Origin: PALSA-243 sp049522755
GTDB taxonomy: Bacteria; Acidobacteriota; Terriglobia; Bryobacterales; Bryobacteraceae
Length of the DNA: 64,000 nt
Assembly (NCBI GenBank): GCA_049522755.1
Contig: JBEKNN010000005.1
Span: 22,483-86,482 of the forward strand
Reading direction: 5' to 3'
In this document: positions 9,666-17,984 of the stretch, one piece after another
Layout of the letters: each line of letters opens with the position of its first letter
How positions within the stretch are numbered: position 1 is the first letter of the stretch
Notes under the pieces: generated by a model
Seen by the model: only the letters and a program-made list of their open reading frames with translations
The model's database searches: none
Told to the model about the DNA's origin: nothing
Position numbers and translations under genes: made by a program

Positions 9666-11258
9666 TTACCGGGCTGGCTGCTCTGCGACGGTGAACGCCA
9701 TCAGACTTCTGCCCGCCGTAACTGCGAGGTACTGCCTGCCCTCGAACTCGTAGCTGATGGGGCCGGCATAAACAGGCGCGCCAGCTTGAAAATCCCACAG
9801 AGGTTTCCCGCTGACGGCGTCCAGCGCAAAAAGGTTGCCCTCGTTCGTGCCGCTGAATACCAGCCTTCCCGCGGTGGACAGCACGCCCGCCCACGGCGGA
9901 GAATGCAGCGGGAATTCCCAGCGCTGCTCGCCCGTCAGCGGGTCCAGCGCCTTTATCGAGCCGGACGGCTCCACGCCTGGGATTCCGCGCATCCCGCCGG
10001 CGCTGAAGTAACTACCCGCCTTGTATTCGGCCGTCGCGCGGTAGAAGACGGTCCCTTCCTCTCTCGCCGCCACATACATCAGCCGCGTATCCGGACTATA
10101 TGAGGGGCTGTTCCAGTTAGTCGCGCCGTGTACGCCGGGAAACACCAGCTTGCCTTCGGGCGCCGGTTCCGTTGCGGGAATCACGATTGGGCGTCCCCTC
10201 GGATCGAGTCCCTTAGCCCAAGTCTGTTTGGCGTATTGCCGCCCGAGGAGATACTCTCCAGTCTGACGGTCGAATAGATAGAAGAAGCCGTTTCGATTGG
10301 CAACCGCCACTAACTTCCGCGACTTACCCTGGAAGACCGCATCGATGAGGACGGGCACGTGATTCGCGTCCCAATCGTGAGTGTCATGAGGCGTGAATTG
10401 GAAATACCATTTCAACTTACCAGTGGAGGCATCAAGAGCCAGCAGAGAGGTGGAGTAAAGATTGTCGCCGGCGCGCCCTTCGCCGTTGTAGTTGGGTCCG
10501 GGATTACCGGCGCCCCAGTAAAGAAGGTTCAGCGCCGGATCGATTGAACCCGTCAACCATGTGGCCGCGGAACCGGTTTTCCACGAATCGCCTTCCCAAG
10601 TATCGTGCCCCGCCTCACCCGGTCCCGGCACCGTCCAGAACCGCCATAGCCGCTCACCGGACTTGGCGTCATAGGCGTCCAGAAATCCGCGGATTCCATA
10701 TTCGCCGCCGGAGACCCCCACGATCACCTTGTCCTTCAGCGCGAGCGGCGCCACGGTGATCGAGTACCCGTTCTGGTAATCGGCCATGGCTCTGTCCCAA
10801 AGCAGGTGGCCGGTTTTGGCGTCGAGCGCCAACAGGTGGCCATCCAGCGTGCCCAGAAAAACCCGGTCGCCGAGCAGCGCGACGCCGCGGTTCACCTGTC
10901 CGCAGCAGACGCCCACGGGGCCCGGCAGCGCCCGCCGGAAAATCCAAATCGGCCGGCCCGTACGCAGATCCAGCGCGGCGGCGTTGCTGGGCGGCTCCGA
11001 GATATACATCACGCCGTCGGCGACGATGGGCGTGGCCTCGAAATTGTTCAGGTCGTTGGTCTGATAGATCCACGCCGGACGCAGTTGCGCGACATTGCCG
11101 CGGTTTATGCGCTTCAGGGCCGAGTAGCGATGGCCCGCATAGCCGCCGGAATAAGTCAGCCAATTGCCAGGTTCGGAAGCCGCCGCCGCAATCCGCTCAT
11201 AGGTGACTTGCGCGGCGAGCGTGAATCCAATCAGACACAGAATAAGAAGGGCCTTCAT
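9666..11258 (-). CDS. PQQ-dependent alcohol dehydrogenase (acidobacterial type, DxD metal site)
   Basis: A 530-residue periplasmic quinoprotein with a short signal peptide (MKALLILCLIGFTLAA). Hallmarks of methanol/ethanol-type PQQ dehydrogenases are visible: the vicinal disulfide CC at 118-119 (GVCCG), metal ligand Glu186 (SGGEYG), Asn252 (GNPGP), and catalytic Asp295 in HDTHDWDANH, plus repeated W-motifs. Asp297, two residues after the catalytic Asp, matches the extra carboxylate seen in lanthanide-dependent XoxF/PedH enzymes; calcium enzymes usually lack it. There is no fused cytochrome. The cytochrome c gene immediately upstream overlaps by four bases (ATGA) and is the obvious electron acceptor. 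Substrate not predictable. Confidence 0.88.
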   Translation of the reverse strand: MKALLILCLIGFTLAAQVTYERIAAAASEPGNWLTYSGGYAGHRYSALKRINRGNVAQLRPAWIYQTNDLNNFEATPIVADGVMYISEPPSNAAALDLRTGRPIWIFRRALPGPVGVCCGQVNRGVALLGDRVFLGTLDGHLLALDAKTGHLLWDRAMADYQNGYSITVAPLALKDKVIVGVSGGEYGIRGFLDAYDAKSGERLWRFWTVPGPGEAGHDTWEGDSWKTGSAATWLTGSIDPALNLLYWGAGNPGPNYNGEGRAGDNLYSTSLLALDASTGKLKWYFQFTPHDTHDWDANHVPVLIDAVFQGKSRKLVAVANRNGFFYLFDRQTGEYLLGRQYAKQTWAKGLDPRGRPIVIPATEPAPEGKLVFPGVHGATNWNSPSYSPDTRLMYVAAREEGTVFYRATAEYKAGSYFSAGGMRGIPGVEPSGSIKALDPLTGEQRWEFPLHSPPWAGVLSTAGRLVFSGTNEGNLFALDAVSGKPLWDFQAGAPVYAGPISYEFEGRQYLAVTAGRSLMAFTVAEQPAR

Positions 11259-12019
11259 GGCGCGCCCTGCAGCGACATAAGATAAGCGATTATGTCCTGG
11301 ATCTCAGAATCCGAGAGTACGCCGCGGTAACTGGGCATAGGTGACTTGCCCCAATCCTTGTGTAACTCACGAAGCTCATCCTTGCGGAACGAGTATATGC
11401 GGTCCGAAGAGTCGCGGATCTGAATGGTGAACGTGTCCTCGTTGACGCGGGCGCCCGTGATCTGGCGCCCGTCGCGCGTAGTGACGCGAACCTGCAGGAA
11501 GTTATCGGGCATGAAGATGACGCGGCGGTAAGACGTGAACGTATCGGGGACATCTGCCTCGGGATTGAGAAGCGACTCTCGCAAGTGATCGGGCCCCCGG
11601 GCCGTCCCGATAGTGGTGAGATCAGGCCCCAGGCGTCCGCCGCGAGGCCCCACGGTGTGGCACTGGCCGCAGTTGGCTTTGGACCAGAAGAGGCGCTCGC
11701 CATTGGCGCGGTCACCCTGGATCGGCGCCGTCTGCGCGGGGGCGAGACCTCGAATATACAATACGAGCCGCCGATTCTCAGCGGCCGTCATACGCGTACC
11801 GGGCATCTGCGTTCCCGGAATCCCCAGCGAGATCACGCTGGCCAGCGCGTCATCGTCCGGCGCGCGGGGAAGCTTGCGAACCGCGAGATTCGGTCCGCGT
11901 CCGCCCGCGCCGTCGAGACCGTGGCAAGGCGCGCAATGGACACGGAAGAGGTCTTGCCCGCTATCGGCCGCCCGCAACGCGCACGCCCCGAGCAGCAGCC
12001 ATCCCGCAACTGTCCACAT
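11255..12019 (-). CDS. Di-haem cytochrome c, partner of the PQQ dehydrogenase
   Basis: I start it at the ATG at 12019 (MWTVAGWLLLGACALRA signal peptide); the longer frame upstream is basic and not signal-like. The roughly 254-residue product has two c-type haem sites, CAPCH near residue 29 and CGQCH near residue 119, each in a small cytochrome domain, then a conserved TSYRRVIFMPDNF / TRDGRQITGARVNEDTF segment found in acidobacterial cytochromes of this kind, and a final SDSEIQDIIAYLMSL helix. It overlaps the start of the PQQ dehydrogenase by four bases, so the two are co-translated and probably form one periplasmic electron-transfer pair. It is divergent from the phospholipase-like gene across about 170 bases. 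Confidence 0.85.
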   Translation of the reverse strand: MWTVAGWLLLGACALRAADSGQDLFRVHCAPCHGLDGAGGRGPNLAVRKLPRAPDDDALASVISLGIPGTQMPGTRMTAAENRRLVLYIRGLAPAQTAPIQGDRANGERLFWSKANCGQCHTVGPRGGRLGPDLTTIGTARGPDHLRESLLNPEADVPDTFTSYRRVIFMPDNFLQVRVTTRDGRQITGARVNEDTFTIQIRDSSDRIYSFRKDELRELHKDWGKSPMPSYRGVLSDSEIQDIIAYLMSLQGAP

Positions 12020-12192
12020 ACTGTCCGATATTGAATCATACTTGCGCGGGTATGGGGGCTCAAGGTTCCATCGACGTTTTGCCGACCGAGCGCTACGAGC
12101 GGCTCGGAACATCGCAGGCCATGGGCCCGCGCCACGGCTTTCAACAAATTGTATTGTGGGTCCGTTATCATGATTGGTTTGGCAGCCTTACT

Positions 12193-13671
12193 ATGAAAAT
12201 ACCAGCCGATTCCGAAACACGACCGATGCCGGCGAGACTGACGCGCCGCCGGCTCCTCAAAAGCGCTGCGGGGATGGCCGCGGCCGCGGCGGCGACGCTC
12301 ATGCCTCCGAATGTGCGGCGCGTACTGGCGCAGCAACAACCCAGGCTCAGCTCATTCCGCGACATTAAACATGTAGTCATTCTGATGCAGGAGAACCGGT
12401 CATTCGATCACTACTTCGGGACACTGGCCGGCGTGCGCGGTTTTGACGATCCGGAAGCGCTGAAGCTTGCCGGCGGCCGGCCGGTATTTTACCAGCCCGA
12501 TGCGGAAAATCCGGATGGATATATGCTGCCATTCCATCTGGACACGCATGCCACCAGCGCGCAGAAGATACCTTCCACCAGTCATGCCTGGGCGGTGCAG
12601 CACGAGGCATGGAACGGAGGGAAAATGGACCGGTGGCTGCCGGCCCATCGCAAGGCGGATGGAGTGAAAGGTCCGTATGTGATGGGCTATTACACTCGAG
12701 CGGATATTCCCTTTCAGTTCGCGCTGGCGGAATCGTTTACTATCTGTGACTCATACTACTGTTCTCTTATGGGACCCACATGGCCAAACCGTATGTATCT
12801 GATGACGGGTACGATCGATCCGGACGGGCTCAATGGAGGGCCGATCGTCAGTAACAAGGTTCCGCCCGGCGGATACACATGGACTACTTATCCGGAACGG
12901 CTGGAGAAAGCCGGAGTGACATGGAAAGTGTACGAGCAGCAGGACAGCTATGGTTGTAACATGCTGAAGAACTTCAGGGTCTTCCAGCAGGCGGAGAAGG
13001 GCTCGTCACTCTATGCGAGGGGAATGCAGGTGGATCCGGAGGGGCAGTTTGAGTACGACGCAGCGCATGACAAGCTGCCGGCAGTTTCCTGGATTATTCC
13101 GACCAGTTTTCAATCCGAACATCCCGATTACATGCCCGCCGATGGAGCGGCGTTTGTGGCCAGTAAGATCGACGCCATTGCGGCGAATCCGGACGTGTGG
13201 ACGAAGACCGCGTTCATCCTGAACTACGATGAGAATGACGGGCTTTTCGACCATGTGGCGCCGCCATTTCCTGTGGAGGGTACGCCGCAGGAATTTGTGG
13301 GCGGCCTTCCCATAGGCGCCGGGTTCCGGGTGCCCTGCATCATTGTCTCGCCCTGGACCGCCGGTGGTTGGGTAAGCAGCCAGAGGTTCGACCATACATC
13401 CGTCCTGCAGTTCCTGGAGACGTTTACGGGAGTCCGCGAACCTAACATCAGCGAGTGGCGCAGACACACGTTCGGCGACCTGACGTCGGCCTTCCGTTTC
13501 GGAGAGACTGGAATCAAGCCTCCGACACTGCCGGATACGAGCGGGCCTCTGATCTTAGCCAGATATGGCGCCGGCAATCTACCTAAGCCAACGTTCCCTA
13601 ACAACGATCAGCAGCCGCCGAAGCAGGAGAAAGGCAGCCGTAGCCGGGTTGCGACGAGTGTGACTAAATAG
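12193..13671 (+). CDS. Phospholipase C-like phosphoesterase (Tat-exported, PLC/AcpA family)
   Basis: The ATG at 12193 opens a Tat signal (TRRRLLKSAAG then an Ala-rich stretch); upstream in-frame ATGs lack an export signal. The 492-residue protein shows the signature of the non-toxic bacterial phospholipase C / acid phosphatase AcpA family: VILMQENRSFDHYFG (residues about 62-76, metal site and nucleophile region), SWIIPTSFQSEHPDY, ILNYDENDGLFDHV with metal-binding Asp/Glu/His, a GFRVPCIIVSPW segment and RFDHTSVLQFLE. Expected activity is hydrolysis of phosphodiester or phosphomonoester headgroups in the periplasm or outside the cell. No C-terminal PLC accessory domain is present; the tail is Lys/Arg-rich and unstructured. 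Confidence 0.88.
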   Translation: MKIPADSETRPMPARLTRRRLLKSAAGMAAAAAATLMPPNVRRVLAQQQPRLSSFRDIKHVVILMQENRSFDHYFGTLAGVRGFDDPEALKLAGGRPVFYQPDAENPDGYMLPFHLDTHATSAQKIPSTSHAWAVQHEAWNGGKMDRWLPAHRKADGVKGPYVMGYYTRADIPFQFALAESFTICDSYYCSLMGPTWPNRMYLMTGTIDPDGLNGGPIVSNKVPPGGYTWTTYPERLEKAGVTWKVYEQQDSYGCNMLKNFRVFQQAEKGSSLYARGMQVDPEGQFEYDAAHDKLPAVSWIIPTSFQSEHPDYMPADGAAFVASKIDAIAANPDVWTKTAFILNYDENDGLFDHVAPPFPVEGTPQEFVGGLPIGAGFRVPCIIVSPWTAGGWVSSQRFDHTSVLQFLETFTGVREPNISEWRRHTFGDLTSAFRFGETGIKPPTLPDTSGPLILARYGAGNLPKPTFPNNDQQPPKQEKGSRSRVATSVTK

Positions 13672-13741
13672 AGAACGAAAACCGGAGTGGGGTTAACAAC
13701 CTGCCCCACAAAGCAGGAGGCTTTCTGGCTCAGAGCACCGG

Positions 13742-16630
13742 CTAAAAGCTGGCAGAGACAGGCCGGGAGGCCTGTCCTACTACTCGCGAACCCGACCCCG
13801 GTGTGGCTGCGGTGTATGTCACCTCTTGGCCCGGAGTTGCCGCAAGCGCCCGTAGCGCCGGGTCGGAAACGCGCGGCGAGCCATCGGCCGGAATGAAGTT
13901 GCCGGCAGCCGGATCGTACAGGAAACCCGTAATGCGGCCATTCTGGACTACTTGCGCCACCAGGTCGCACTCCATCACCGATCCGTTCAACACCTTGGAT
14001 ACGAACGGCGCGGAGGCTCGCTGGATTAGTAAGTCGATCCGCGGGCCGACGGACGCGGCGTTGGCGCTGGTCAAAGTGACCTGCTGGCCGACGATGGGCG
14101 CGAGGTCGCTATCGAATGCGAGCATATACTGCTCCACATCGCGGCGCGTGGCGTCCGGATTGGTCTGTGGGAAGCCCGAGTTTGAAGTGGGATTGAACAC
14201 ACTGGCGGTGAAGAAGCGGAACAGGGTATCGACGCTGCCGTCGCCCGTGAATCCAAAGCCGCGGATTTGATTGCCCATTAACCCGCTGTCGGGCGCGCCG
14301 AATAAGTTGATGCCCGGATCGCCGAACATGCCGATCTTGGCGTACAGGTTGCGCAAATGAGGGATCTTGACAATCTGAGGGAGGTCCTCGAAGCTTTGGT
14401 TGCCGCCGGTGCCAAACTGTCCGTTCGCCGAATTCAACACATGGCAGCCCGCGCAGGTGAAGGACGACTGGCCAAAAATCTGATTGAGAGTCGCCGAGAC
14501 AATGCCGTCGGACGGACGCGCGCCGGAATGAAACGCCTGGCCATTCTGTTGCGATGCGGTCAGCGAGTTATCCAGATTACGCACGGGGTTGGGCGGCGGC
14601 ACAACCTGCAATTGAAAGTTCGCGAAGGTCTGTATCTGGCCTTGCGACGGCTGATACACGCTGCCGATCAAACTCTGGAAAGCGACCACAAAATTGATGA
14701 AAGACAAGTTGGAATCGAACGGATCGGTTCCAAAGAATCCCGTGGAGCGGTCGCCGCGCCAGTGCATGGCCCCTGAGTTAGCCAGGCCGCGCAAGGTCTG
14801 CGTGGTAAACGGCCCTTTCATGGGATGGAAATCGGTAGGGTTATTACTGCCGTTGAGGGGCGTTGTGACGTTGGTCTGCCCGATTGCGATCAGCACCGGA
14901 ATCAGGTTGCCGAAGTTGATCGGTATCGGGCTCTTAGTGACAGGGTTATCGGGGTTGCCCAAGTCCCAAGCCAGGTCGTCCATGTCGCCGAAGATGTGGC
15001 AGCTGGCGCAGGCCGCCTCGCCATTACCCGAGAACCGCGTAGCATCGTAGAGCATGGGCCGGCCCTCAATCACCGAATCGGGCTCCGGGTTGGGCATGGG
15101 AAATCCCGCGACTTCCTGACTCGCTTTCAGATTGATAACCTTCAGTGAGTTGTCAAAGCGCGTCATGGCATATAGCAGACCGCGCGCCTCGTCCAAAACC
15201 AACCCACTTACGCCGCCTCCACTGACTGGGATGTAGTTCGCGCTGGCTGTTACTGGATTGAACGTGTCGTTCTCAATCGAGCTGGTATCGAACACGCCGA
15301 TCTTACTGGAACCGAACGCGGCGACGTAGAGTGTCTTACCGTCGGCGGTGACCGCGATATCTAACGGCATGGACAAGCTATGATCCTTCGCGGTGGGGTC
15401 AAAACCGGGCGATCCCGCGAGCTTGGTGTAATCGATATGTTTATTCAAGTGACGCGGCGCCACAGTCGATCCCGAGATCACTGTGATACGCGCTTCGGCA
15501 AGATGACCCTGCACGGTGTGGCCGGCGAAAATCCCCGGCCCCTCAAAACGGACATTGTTAATCGCGTCGGTGTTGGAAACGTAGAGTGTCCCACTAACTG
15601 GATTAGTGGCCATGTTGAACAACGTGGTACCAACATGCGCGAACGCGGCGGTCTGCGTCAGGGCGTTGGCATCGACGGCGAACACATCCGTATCGGGCAG
15701 ATTGAAGCGCACGGAATTGTCCCAAACCCGTTGTAACTCATCCTCCCAGTGACCGTCGCTGTTGTTGTATTTCACGATCAGACCGACTTCCGGCGCTGGC
15801 TCGCCGATGGAATCGGTGGGCGGACCCGGATTGCCGCCGGGACTCACCGTGCCATCGGGTAGAGTGCATGGCTTATAGGGCTGGAACCCCGCGCAAACCC
15901 TTTGTTGAAATATGGTGGTGGTCTGATTGCCGGTCTTAAAACCGGCGACATACACTGTGTTCTTATCGGGACTCACGGCCAGAGCGCGCGGCGTATCGGT
16001 GAAGAAGCTCAGGATAGTCAGCGGCGTTCCGCCCATAGTGGCGCCCAGATTCGCCGGGTCGAACACCCACACGTCCGCGCGCGGAATGCCCGGTGTGGTC
16101 ATCTGCGGATCGCCGGCGCCCGGCACGTTGGCGATGGAGGGATCGGTGCGCTGCTGTCCGCGATGAGCCGTAGTGATGAAGGCGCGCACAGGGTTCCCGG
16201 CGAACACTATGTCGCGCGGTTCATCGCCCACGATCAGAGTTTGCGCCACGTGCGGCGTCCCGGTAAGAGTGACGACGCTCACGCTATCGGAAAGTTGATT
16301 GGTCACCCAAACTTCGGTATTAGTTCGCGCCGCGACGGCCACCGGCTCGAGGCCAACCGGGACGCGATACTCGAACACCGGCATGCCCGAAGTAAGCGTA
16401 TAGACTTCCAGCGTGCCATTGGGAATATTGACGGAAAACAACGTGTTCCCATCCGGCGAAATGGCGACTGGACGCACGGGTCCGCTTTCAAACTCGACGA
16501 AGGAAGATCCGGCGGAAGAAGCGGAAACGGACTTGCGGTTGACGAGGCCGATGGCGAGCGAGGCGAGAAGGCCGAGCGCGGCGAAACTGACGATTCGCCG
16601 GCGCGTGGGTTGGTGCAGCATTCGACGCAT
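13742..16630 (-). CDS. YVTN beta-propeller protein with cytochrome c peroxidase-like C-terminal half
   Basis: A 962-residue secreted protein; an alternative ATG three codons in would serve equally. Residues about 45-520 form a YVTN/lactonase-type propeller (repeats such as RPVAISPDGNTLFSVN, PRALAVSPDKNTVYVAG, LDIAVTADGKTLYVAA). The C-terminal half carries two c-type haem sites, CASCH (about 560) and CAGCH (about 735), in a setting resembling di-haem cytochrome peroxidases of the MauG type (TLRGLANSGAMHWRGDR, IVKIPHLRNLYAKIGMFG). The role is unknown; redox chemistry outside the cytoplasm is inferred. The last codons (VVGQASRPVSASF) are written by a palindromic repeat that also occurs in intergenic DNA, so the native end may have been overrun. 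Confidence 0.78.
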   Translation of the reverse strand: MRRMLHQPTRRRIVSFAALGLLASLAIGLVNRKSVSASSAGSSFVEFESGPVRPVAISPDGNTLFSVNIPNGTLEVYTLTSGMPVFEYRVPVGLEPVAVAARTNTEVWVTNQLSDSVSVVTLTGTPHVAQTLIVGDEPRDIVFAGNPVRAFITTAHRGQQRTDPSIANVPGAGDPQMTTPGIPRADVWVFDPANLGATMGGTPLTILSFFTDTPRALAVSPDKNTVYVAGFKTGNQTTTIFQQRVCAGFQPYKPCTLPDGTVSPGGNPGPPTDSIGEPAPEVGLIVKYNNSDGHWEDELQRVWDNSVRFNLPDTDVFAVDANALTQTAAFAHVGTTLFNMATNPVSGTLYVSNTDAINNVRFEGPGIFAGHTVQGHLAEARITVISGSTVAPRHLNKHIDYTKLAGSPGFDPTAKDHSLSMPLDIAVTADGKTLYVAAFGSSKIGVFDTSSIENDTFNPVTASANYIPVSGGGVSGLVLDEARGLLYAMTRFDNSLKVINLKASQEVAGFPMPNPEPDSVIEGRPMLYDATRFSGNGEAACASCHIFGDMDDLAWDLGNPDNPVTKSPIPINFGNLIPVLIAIGQTNVTTPLNGSNNPTDFHPMKGPFTTQTLRGLANSGAMHWRGDRSTGFFGTDPFDSNLSFINFVVAFQSLIGSVYQPSQGQIQTFANFQLQVVPPPNPVRNLDNSLTASQQNGQAFHSGARPSDGIVSATLNQIFGQSSFTCAGCHVLNSANGQFGTGGNQSFEDLPQIVKIPHLRNLYAKIGMFGDPGINLFGAPDSGLMGNQIRGFGFTGDGSVDTLFRFFTASVFNPTSNSGFPQTNPDATRRDVEQYMLAFDSDLAPIVGQQVTLTSANAASVGPRIDLLIQRASAPFVSKVLNGSVMECDLVAQVVQNGRITGFLYDPAAGNFIPADGSPRVSDPALRALAATPGQEVTYTAATPGSGSRVVGQASRPVSASF
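13757..13776. repeat. GACAGGCC palindrome, copy 1
   Basis: Perfect 8-base arms gacaggcc/ggcctgtc around a 4-base loop. The same arms occur at 35680-35699 and 48780-48800. This copy lies inside the last codons of the YVTN/cytochrome gene; the others are intergenic. REP-like short palindrome. Confidence 0.7.
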
Positions 16631-17182
16631 GAATTCGTGTATCCAGTATAGGAGAATTCGCGATCTCTACTGCGGGGAATCTGTGGTCACTTCTGTGGTC
16701 GCGGCGACTGTCCGATTATGGGATTAGGTTCGTTTGGAAATTTGGCTTTTGGGGCGAAAAGCGCGTCCGATGCATGGGACCGCCCATTCCAAGGGTTCAC
16801 CCGCCGGTTCGCGAACCATCACAAAGTTCACTGCAAGGAAAAGGAGTTATCCGCGTAAACCGCCGGGTGGCCGGGCGCCGGCGGCTTGCTTTGCAACAGC
16901 GAGAGATGCAGGAGAGCGGGCCATGGGCCCACTCCACTGGCTGATGTCGATATGTGCAGTTGTCAAAGATCCGAGGCGCGGGGAACGGCAAGATAAAGAC
17001 GAGCCGCGGGCGCAAGAGCCTGGCGCAAGAATTTATGGAAGCCCTGCGCGAGTGTCGCCTAAACGGCACATTCGGGTGACGCGAGAACCCCTGAATCCAT
17101 TATACAGGAAGGAAAAAAGCGTATTCGGCGTTTGATGATTGTTTTCATGGAGATGCGGCCTGTGACTGATAAAGCTTGCAAT
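16631..17182. other. Intergenic stretch without a convincing gene
   Basis: About 550 bases between the start of the YVTN gene and the end of the FHA gene. Open frames of 90-130 codons exist on both strands but show only Arg/Pro/Ala-rich composition with no recognisable domain or ribosome site. I see no RNA gene or repeat I can support. Confidence 0.4.
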
Positions 17183-17974
17183 TCACCGTTCGAACCGCAG
17201 GCAGGCTCGGCCCAGGTAGATTTCGTCGCCGGGGCGGAGCTTTTCGCCGCGGCGGTTGCCGGCGGGGACTTCAATGGCGCGGCCGTCGCGGAAGACGCGC
17301 GTGCCGAATTCGCTTTCGTCGTCGCAGAGACGGTAGTCGCCGTCGTCCAGGCGGATGTGGGCGTGACGGCGCGATACCGTGGCGTTGGCTTCGTCGGCGC
17401 CCTCTTCGAAGACGATGTCGTTGCGGCGGATTACGCGGTGCTCGGAGTCGGTCAGCTCCGCCATCCGGCCGATGTTGGTGCGCGCCTTTTCCAGCAGGTA
17501 TTCGGGGCGATCCGTCTTGCCCTTCATCACGGCTAGACGCGCGGGGGCGGCGGGTTCGGCCGGCGCGACCGGTGCGGCCGCCGGCGTGGCGGATGCGGCC
17601 GCTGGCGTGGCGTAGGCGATCTCGAACGGGTTGGGACCGGATTCAACAGCGCGCACTTCGATGGAAAATCCGCGGGGCGCCTCGCAGGCGGCGGCTTCGA
17701 GCGCCTCGCGAATGTCGGCCTCCAGGCGCTCGCCGAAGGCGGTCTCCAGGACGGCGCGGCGGTTGGCGTCGGCGGAAACCAGCGTGACGGTGAGATGCGC
17801 GAAGGGGAAGACGCGGCGGCCGCGCGCGAGGGTCTCGATTTTGCCCTCGACCTCTTCCAGAATGGCACGATGCGTCATCATCAACTCGCTGGCATCGGCG
17901 GCGCCGAAGAGGCGCTCGGTCCAGCGCCGGAAGCCGCGCTCGATGCTCTTTTCGATGCCGGAGAACAGGCTCAT
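17183..17974 (-). CDS. FhaA-like protein: DUF3662 N-domain plus C-terminal FHA domain
   Basis: The 263-residue cytoplasmic protein has an N-terminal DUF3662-like domain (MSLFSGIEKSIERGFRRW ... HLTVTLVSADANRRAVLE, residues about 1-115), as in actinobacterial FhaA, an Ala/Pro-rich linker (about 120-150), and a C-terminal FHA domain (about 155-263) with the phosphothreonine-binding elements GRMAELTDSEHRV, VSRRHAHI and YLGRA. FHA domains bind phosphothreonine; the obvious partner is the kinase encoded two genes upstream in the same operon. The gap to the SEDS/PBP fusion is 10 bases. In mycobacteria FhaA couples PknB phosphorylation to peptidoglycan assembly; a similar role here is inferred from synteny. 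Confidence 0.87.
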   Translation of the reverse strand: MSLFSGIEKSIERGFRRWTERLFGAADASELMMTHRAILEEVEGKIETLARGRRVFPFAHLTVTLVSADANRRAVLETAFGERLEADIREALEAAACEAPRGFSIEVRAVESGPNPFEIAYATPAAASATPAAAPVAPAEPAAPARLAVMKGKTDRPEYLLEKARTNIGRMAELTDSEHRVIRRNDIVFEEGADEANATVSRRHAHIRLDDGDYRLCDDESEFGTRVFRDGRAIEVPAGNRRGEKLRPGDEIYLGRACLRFER

Positions 17975-17984
17975 GGTTGAAGGC

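Noticed and set aside
13690..13740. Possible terminator hairpin after the phospholipase gene
   Set aside because: aaagcaggaggctttctggc has only a short aaagc/gcttt stem and no T-run; too weak to call.
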